A stretch of DNA of 64,000 nt from Oenanthe sinensis (lineage: Eukaryota > Streptophyta > Magnoliopsida > Apiales > Apiaceae), in assembly GCA_028671895.1 (NCBI GenBank), contig JAPMAC010000207.1, positions 9,238,001 to 9,302,000 of the forward strand, written 5' to 3'. The notes beneath the pieces are model-generated. The model was given only the letters and a program-made list of their open reading frames with translations, did not search any database and was not told where the DNA came from. Within the stretch, counting starts at the first letter, position 1. Each line of letters starts with the position of its first letter. A program made the position numbers and the translations under genes. Positions 58,063-64,000 of the stretch are shown here, piece after piece.

Positions 58063-61000
58063 AACTTGTAACTTCATTATTGACTCGTTTGAACATGGAA
58101 ACAACATGTAAACTATTGTAGGACCATTCTTAGCTCTTTTGAACAAGAAAATAAATCGTAACAATTTCAGGCTCATTCTTGACTCGTTCGAACTTGGAAA
58201 CAACTTGTAGCTTCTTTGTTGACTCGTTTGAACTTGGAAACAACTTGAAAACTCTTGTATGACCATTCTAAGTTCTTTTGAACAAGAAAACAATTAGTAA
58301 CAATTTGAGACACATTCTTTACTCGTTCGAACTTGAAAATAACTTGTAACTTCATTATTGACTCGTTTGAACATGGAAACAACTTGTAAACTCTTCTAGG
58401 ACCATTCTTAGCTCTTTTGAACAAGAAAACAAATCGTAACAATTTGAGGGTCATTCTTGACTCGTTCGAATTTGGAAACAACTTGTAGCTTCATTGTTGA
58501 CTCGTTTGAACATGGAAACGACTTGAAAACTCTTGTAGGACCATTTTTAGCTCTTTTGAACAAGAAAACAATTAGTAACAATTTGAGACTCATTCTTTAC
58601 TCGTTCGAACTTGAAAATAACTTGTAACTTCATTATTGACTCGTTTGAACATGGAAACAACATGTAAACTCTTGTAGGACCATTCTTAGCTCTTTTGAAC
58701 AAGAAAATAAATCGTAACAATTTGAGGCTCATTCTTGACTCGTTCGAACTTGGAAACAACTTGTAGCTTCATTGTTGACTCGTTTGAACTTGGAAACAAC
58801 TTGAAAACTCTTGTATGACCATTCTTAGTTCTTTTGAACAAGAAAATAATTAGTAACAATTTGAGACACATTCTTTACTCGTTCGAACATGAAAATAACT
58901 TGTAACTTCATTATTGACTCGTTTGAACATGGAAACAACTTGTAAACTCTTCTAGGACCATTCTTAGCTCTTTTGAACAAGAAAATAAATCGTAACAATT
59001 TGAGGCTCATTCTTGACTCGTTCGAACTTGGAAACAACTTGTAGCTTCATTGTTGACTCGTTTGAACATGGAAACGACTTGAAAACTCTTGTAGGACCAT
59101 TTTTAGCTCTTTTGGACAAGAAAACAATTAGTAACAATTTGAGACTCATTCTTTACTCGTTCGAACTTGAAAATAACTTGTAACTTCATTATTGACTCAT
59201 TTGAACATGGAAACAACTTGTAAACTCTTCTAGGACCATTCTTAGCTCTTTTGAACAAGAAAATAAATCGTAACAATTTGAGGCTCATTCTTTACTCGTT
59301 CGAACTTCGAAACAACTTGTAGCTTCATTGTTGACTCGTTTGAACATGGAAAAAACTTGAAAACTCTTGTAGGACCATTCTTAGCTCTTTTGAACAAGAA
59401 AACAATTAGTAACAATTTGAGACTCATTCTTTACTCGTTCGAACTTGAAAATAACTTGTAACTTCATTATTGACTCGTTTGAACATGGAAACAACATGTA
59501 AACTCTTGTAGGACCATTCTTAGCTCTTTTGAATAAGAAAATAAATCGTAACAATTTCAGGCTCATTCTTGACTCGTTCGAACTTGGAAACAACTTGTAG
59601 CTTCTTTGTTGACTCGTTTGAACTTGGAAACAACTTGAAAACTCTTGTATGACCATTCTTAGTTCTTTTGAACAAGAAAACAATTAGTAACAATTTGAGA
59701 CACATTCTTTACTCGTTCGAACTTGAAAATAACTTGTAACTTCATTATTGACTCGTTTGAACATGGAAACAACTTGTAAACTCTTCTAGGACCATTCTTA
59801 GCTCTTTTGAACAAGAAAACAAATCGTAACAATTTGAGGCTCATTCTTGACTCGTTCGAATTTGGAAACAACTTGTAGCTTCATTGTTGACTCGTTTGAA
59901 CATGGAAACGACTTGAAAACTCTTATAGGACCATTGTTAGCTCTTTTGAACAAGAAAACAATTAGTAACAATTTGAGACTCATTCTTTACTCGTTCGAAC
60001 TTGAAAATAACTTGTAACTTCATTATTGACTCGTTTGAACATGGAAACAACATGTAAACTCTTGTAGGACCATTCTTAGCTCTTTTGAACAAGAAAATAA
60101 ATCGTAACAATTTGAGACTCATTCTTTACGCGTTCGAACTTGAAAATAACTTGTAACTTCATTGTTGACTCGTTTGAACATGGAAACGACTTGTAAACTC
60201 TTCTAGGACCATTCTTAGCTCTTTTGAAAAGGAAAACAAATCGTAACAATTTGAGGCTCATTCTTTACTCGTTCGAACTTGAAAATAACTTGTAACTTCA
60301 TTATTGACTCGTTTGAACATGGAAACGACTTGTAAACTCTTCTAGGACCATTCTTAGCTCTTTTGAACAAGAAAACAAATCGTAACAATTTGAGGCTCAT
60401 TCTTGACCCGTTCGAACTTGGAAACAACTTGTAGCTTCATTGTTGACTCGTTTGAACATGGAAACGACTTGAAAACTCTTGTAGGGCCATTTTTAGCTCT
60501 TTTGAACAAGAAAACAATTAGTAACAATTTGAGACTCATTCTTTACTCGTTCGAACTTGAAAATAACTTGTAACTTCATTATTGACTCGTTTGAACATGG
60601 AAACAACATGTAAACTCTTGTAGGACCATTCTTAGCTCTTTTGAACAAGAAAATAAATCGTAACAATTTGAGGCTCATTCTTGACTCGTTCGAACTTGGA
60701 AACAACTTGTAGCTTCATTGTTGACTCGTTTGAACATGGAAACGACTTGAAAACTCTTGTAGGGCCATTTTTAGCTCTTTTGAACAAGAAAACAATTAGT
60801 AACAATTTGAGACTCATTCTTTACTCGTTCGAACTTGAAAATAACTTGTAACTTCATTATTGACTCGTTTGAACATGGAAACAACATGTAAACTCTTGTA
60901 GGACCATTCTTAGCTCTTTTGAACAAGAAAATAAATCGTAACAATTTGAGGCTCATTCTTGACTCGTTCGAACTTGGAAACAACTTGTAGCTTCATTGTT

Positions 61001-64000
61001 GACTCGTTTGAACTTGGAAACAACTTGAAAACTCTTGTATGACCATTCTTAGTTCTTTTGAACAAGAAAATAATTAGTAACAATTTGAGACACATTCTTT
61101 ACTCGTTCGAACATGAAAATAACTTGTAACTTCATTATTGACTCGTTTGAACATGGAAACAACTTGTAAACTCTTCTAGGACCATTCTTAGCTCTTTTGA
61201 ACAAGAAAATAAATCGTAACAATTTGAGGCTCATTCTTGACTCGTTCGAACTTGGAAACAACTTGTAGCTTCATTGTTGACTCGTTTGAACATGGAAACG
61301 ACTTGAAAACTCTTGTAGGACCATTTTTAGCTCTTTTGGACAAGAAAACAATTAGTAACAATTTGAGACTCATTCTTTACTCGTTCGAACTTGAAAATAA
61401 CTTGTAACTTCATTATTGACTCATTTGAACATGGAAACAACATGTAAACTCTTGTAGGACCATTCTTAGCTCTTTTGAACAAGAAAATAAATCGTAACAA
61501 TTTGAGGCTCATTCTTGACTCGTTCGAACTTCGAAACAACTTGTAGCTTCATTGTTGACTCGTTTGAACTTGGAAACAACTTGAAAACTCTTGTATGACC
61601 ATTCTTAGTTCTTTTGAACAAGAAAACAATTAGTAACAATTTGAGACTCATTCTTTACTCGTTCGAACATGAAAATAACTTGTCACTTCATTATTGACTC
61701 GTTTGAACATGGAAACAACTTGTAAACTCTTCTAGGACTATTCTTAGCTCTTTTGAACAAGAAAACAAATCGTAACAATTTGAGGCTTATTCTTGACCCC
61801 TTCAAACTTGGAAACAACTTGTAGCTTCATTGTTGAATCGTTTGAACATGGAAACAACTTGAAAACTCTTGTAGGACCATTCTTAGCTCTTTTGAACTAG
61901 AAAACAATTAGTAACAATTTGAGACTCATTCTTTACTCGTTCGAAGTTGAAAATAACTTGTAACTTCATTATTGACTCATTTGAACATGGAAACAACATG
62001 TAAACTCTTGTAGGACCATTCTTAGCTCTTTTGAACAAGAAAATAAATCGTAACAATTTGAGGCTCATTCTTGACTCGTTCGAACTTGGAAACAACTTGT
62101 AGCTTCATTGTTGACTCGTTTGAACTTGGAAACAACTTGAAAACTCTTGTATGACCATTCTTAGTTCTTTTGAACAAGAAAACAATTAGTAACAATTTGA
62201 GACTCATTCTTTACTCGTTCGAAGTTGAAAATAACTTGTAACTTCATTATTGACTCATTTGAACATGGAAACAACATGTAAACTCTTGTAGGACCATTCT
62301 TAGCTCTTTTGAACAAGAAAATAAATCGTAACAATTTGAGGCTCATTCTTGAGTCGTTCGAACTTGGAAACAACTTGTAGCTTCATTGTTGACTCGTTTG
62401 AACTTGGAAACAACTTGAAAACTCTTGTATGACCATTCTTAGTTTTTTGAACGAGAAAACAATTTGTAACAATTTGAGACTCATTCTTTACTTGTTCGAA
62501 CTTGAAAATAACTTGTAACTTCATTATTGACTCGTTTGAACATGGAAACAACTTGTAAACTCTTCTAGGACCATTCTTAGCTCTTTTGAACAAGAAAATA
62601 AATCGTAACAATTTGAGGCTCATTCTTGACTCGTTCGAACTTGGAAACAACTTGTAGCTTCATTGTTGACTCGTTTGAACTTGGAAACAACTTGAAAACT
62701 CTTGTATGACCATTCTTAGTTCTTTTGAACAAGAAAACAATTAGTAACAATTTGAGACTCATTCTTTACTCGTTCGAACTTGAAAATAACTTGTAACTTC
62801 ATTATTGACTTGTTTGAACATGGAAACAACTTGTAAACTCTTCTAGGACCATTCTTAGCTCTTTTGAACAAGAAAATAAATCGTAACAATTTGAGCCTCA
62901 TTCTTGACTCGTTCGAACTTCGAAACAACTTGTAGCTTCATTGTTGACTCGTTTGAACATGGAAAAAACTTGAAAACTCTTGTAGGACCATTCTTAGCTC
63001 TTTTGAACAAGAAAACAATTAGTAACAATTTGAGACTCATTCTTAATTCGTTCGAACATGAAAATAACTTGTCACTTCATTATTGACTCGTTTGAACATG
63101 GAAACAAATTGAAAACTCTTCTAGGACCATTCTTAGCTCTTTTGAACAAGAAAACAAATCGTAACAATTTGAGACTCATTCTTTACTCGTTCGAACTTGA
63201 AAATAACTTGTAACTTCATTATTGACTCGTTTGAACATGGAAACAACTTGTAAACTTTTCTAGGACCATTCTTAGCTCTTTTGAACAAAAAAATAAAAAT
63301 AACAATTTGAGGCTCATTCTTGACTCGTTCGAACTTGGAAACAACTTGTAGCTTCATTGTTGACTCGTTTGAACTTGGAAACAACTTGAAAACTCTTGTA
63401 TGACCATTCTTAGTTCTTTTGAACAAGAAAACAATTAGTAACAATTTGAGACTCATTCTTTACTCGTTCGAACTTGAAAATAACTTGTAACTTCATTATT
63501 GACTCGTTTGAACATGGAAACAACTTGTAAACTTTTCTAGGACCATTCTTAGCTCTTTTGAACAAAAAAATAAATCGTAACAATTTGAGGCTCATTCTTG
63601 ACTCGTTCGAACTTGGAAACAACTTGTAGCTTCATTGTTGACTCGTTTGAACTTGGAAACAACTTGAAAACTCTTGTATGACCATTCTTAGTTCTTTTGA
63701 ACAAGAAAACAATTAGTAACAATTTGAGACTCATTCTTTACTTGTTCGAACTTGAAAATAACTTGTAACTTCATTATTGACTCGTTTGAACATGGAAACA
63801 ACATGTAAACTCTTGTAGGACCATTCTTAGCTCTTTTGAACAAGAAAATAAATCGTAACAATTTGAGGCTCATTCTTGACCCGTTCGAACTTGGAAACAA
63901 CTTGTAGCTTCATTGTTGACTCGTTTGAACTTGGAAACAACTTGAAAACTCTTGTATGACCATTCTTAGTTCTTTTGAACAAGAAAACAATTAGTAACAA
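58058..64000. repeat. Satellite array 4
   Basis: About 43 monomers running off the right edge, in the same orientation. The first 3.3 kb repeats blocks of array 3. From about 61650 on the monomers are more mixed: a 1-bp deletion near 62443 (GTTTTTTGAACGAG), a CTAG variant near 61898, and an altered AAAATAAAAATAAC near 63289. No gene is seen. Confidence 0.96.

Overview
This is plant nuclear DNA. The evidence is an L1-type LINE whose ORF1 has a DUF4283-like region, a chromodomain-bearing Ty3/gypsy element primed by initiator tRNA-Met, and a large AT-rich tandem satellite. It is most likely eudicot heterochromatin (pericentromeric, subtelomeric or knob-like). I cannot name the species. I see no ordinary host gene: every credible coding region belongs to a mobile element.

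Layout. One satellite array with a 139-bp monomer fills about 40 kb (roughly 288 monomers) and is cut by three insertions: array 1 (1-24497), a near full-length LINE (24498-30119), array 2 (30128-32123), an intact 14,069-bp Ty3/gypsy element (32124-46192), array 3 (46193-53879), a solo LTR of the same gypsy family in reverse orientation (53880-58057), and array 4 (58058-64000). Each insertion has a target-site duplication (8-11 bp, GTAAC, AAAAT). When insertion plus duplication is removed, the 139-bp phase continues exactly, so the array existed before the elements landed.

Satellite. The monomer is an old triplication: three diverged sub-repeats of 49, 40 and 50 bp that open with the same CTC-TTT-GAAC-like core. 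Two monomer types tend to alternate (278-bp dimers). Larger units have been copied on top of that (8-mers of 1,112 bp, a 14-mer of 1,946 bp, a 22-mer of 3,058 bp).

Gypsy element. Its two LTRs have the same length (4,216 bp) and showed no difference wherever I compared them. Gag, protease, RT, RNase H, integrase and a chromodomain sit in one open 1,519-codon frame, so the insertion is recent and may be active. The most interesting signal lies upstream of gag. A 75-nt exon inside the LTR starts with a peptide matching the N-terminal tail of histone H3 at 7 of the first 9 residues, with K4 and K9 in register. It ends at a splice donor that joins in frame, across the tRNA primer site, to an exon in the leader encoding a textbook SUMO-interacting motif. 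The predicted product is a 159-residue accessory protein. The LTR also carries a family of stem-loops that share the loop AATGAG but have different stems.

LINE. ORF1 is intact. ORF2 is complete from endonuclease to the C-terminal zinc-binding region apart from one in-frame TAG, so this copy is probably unable to move itself.
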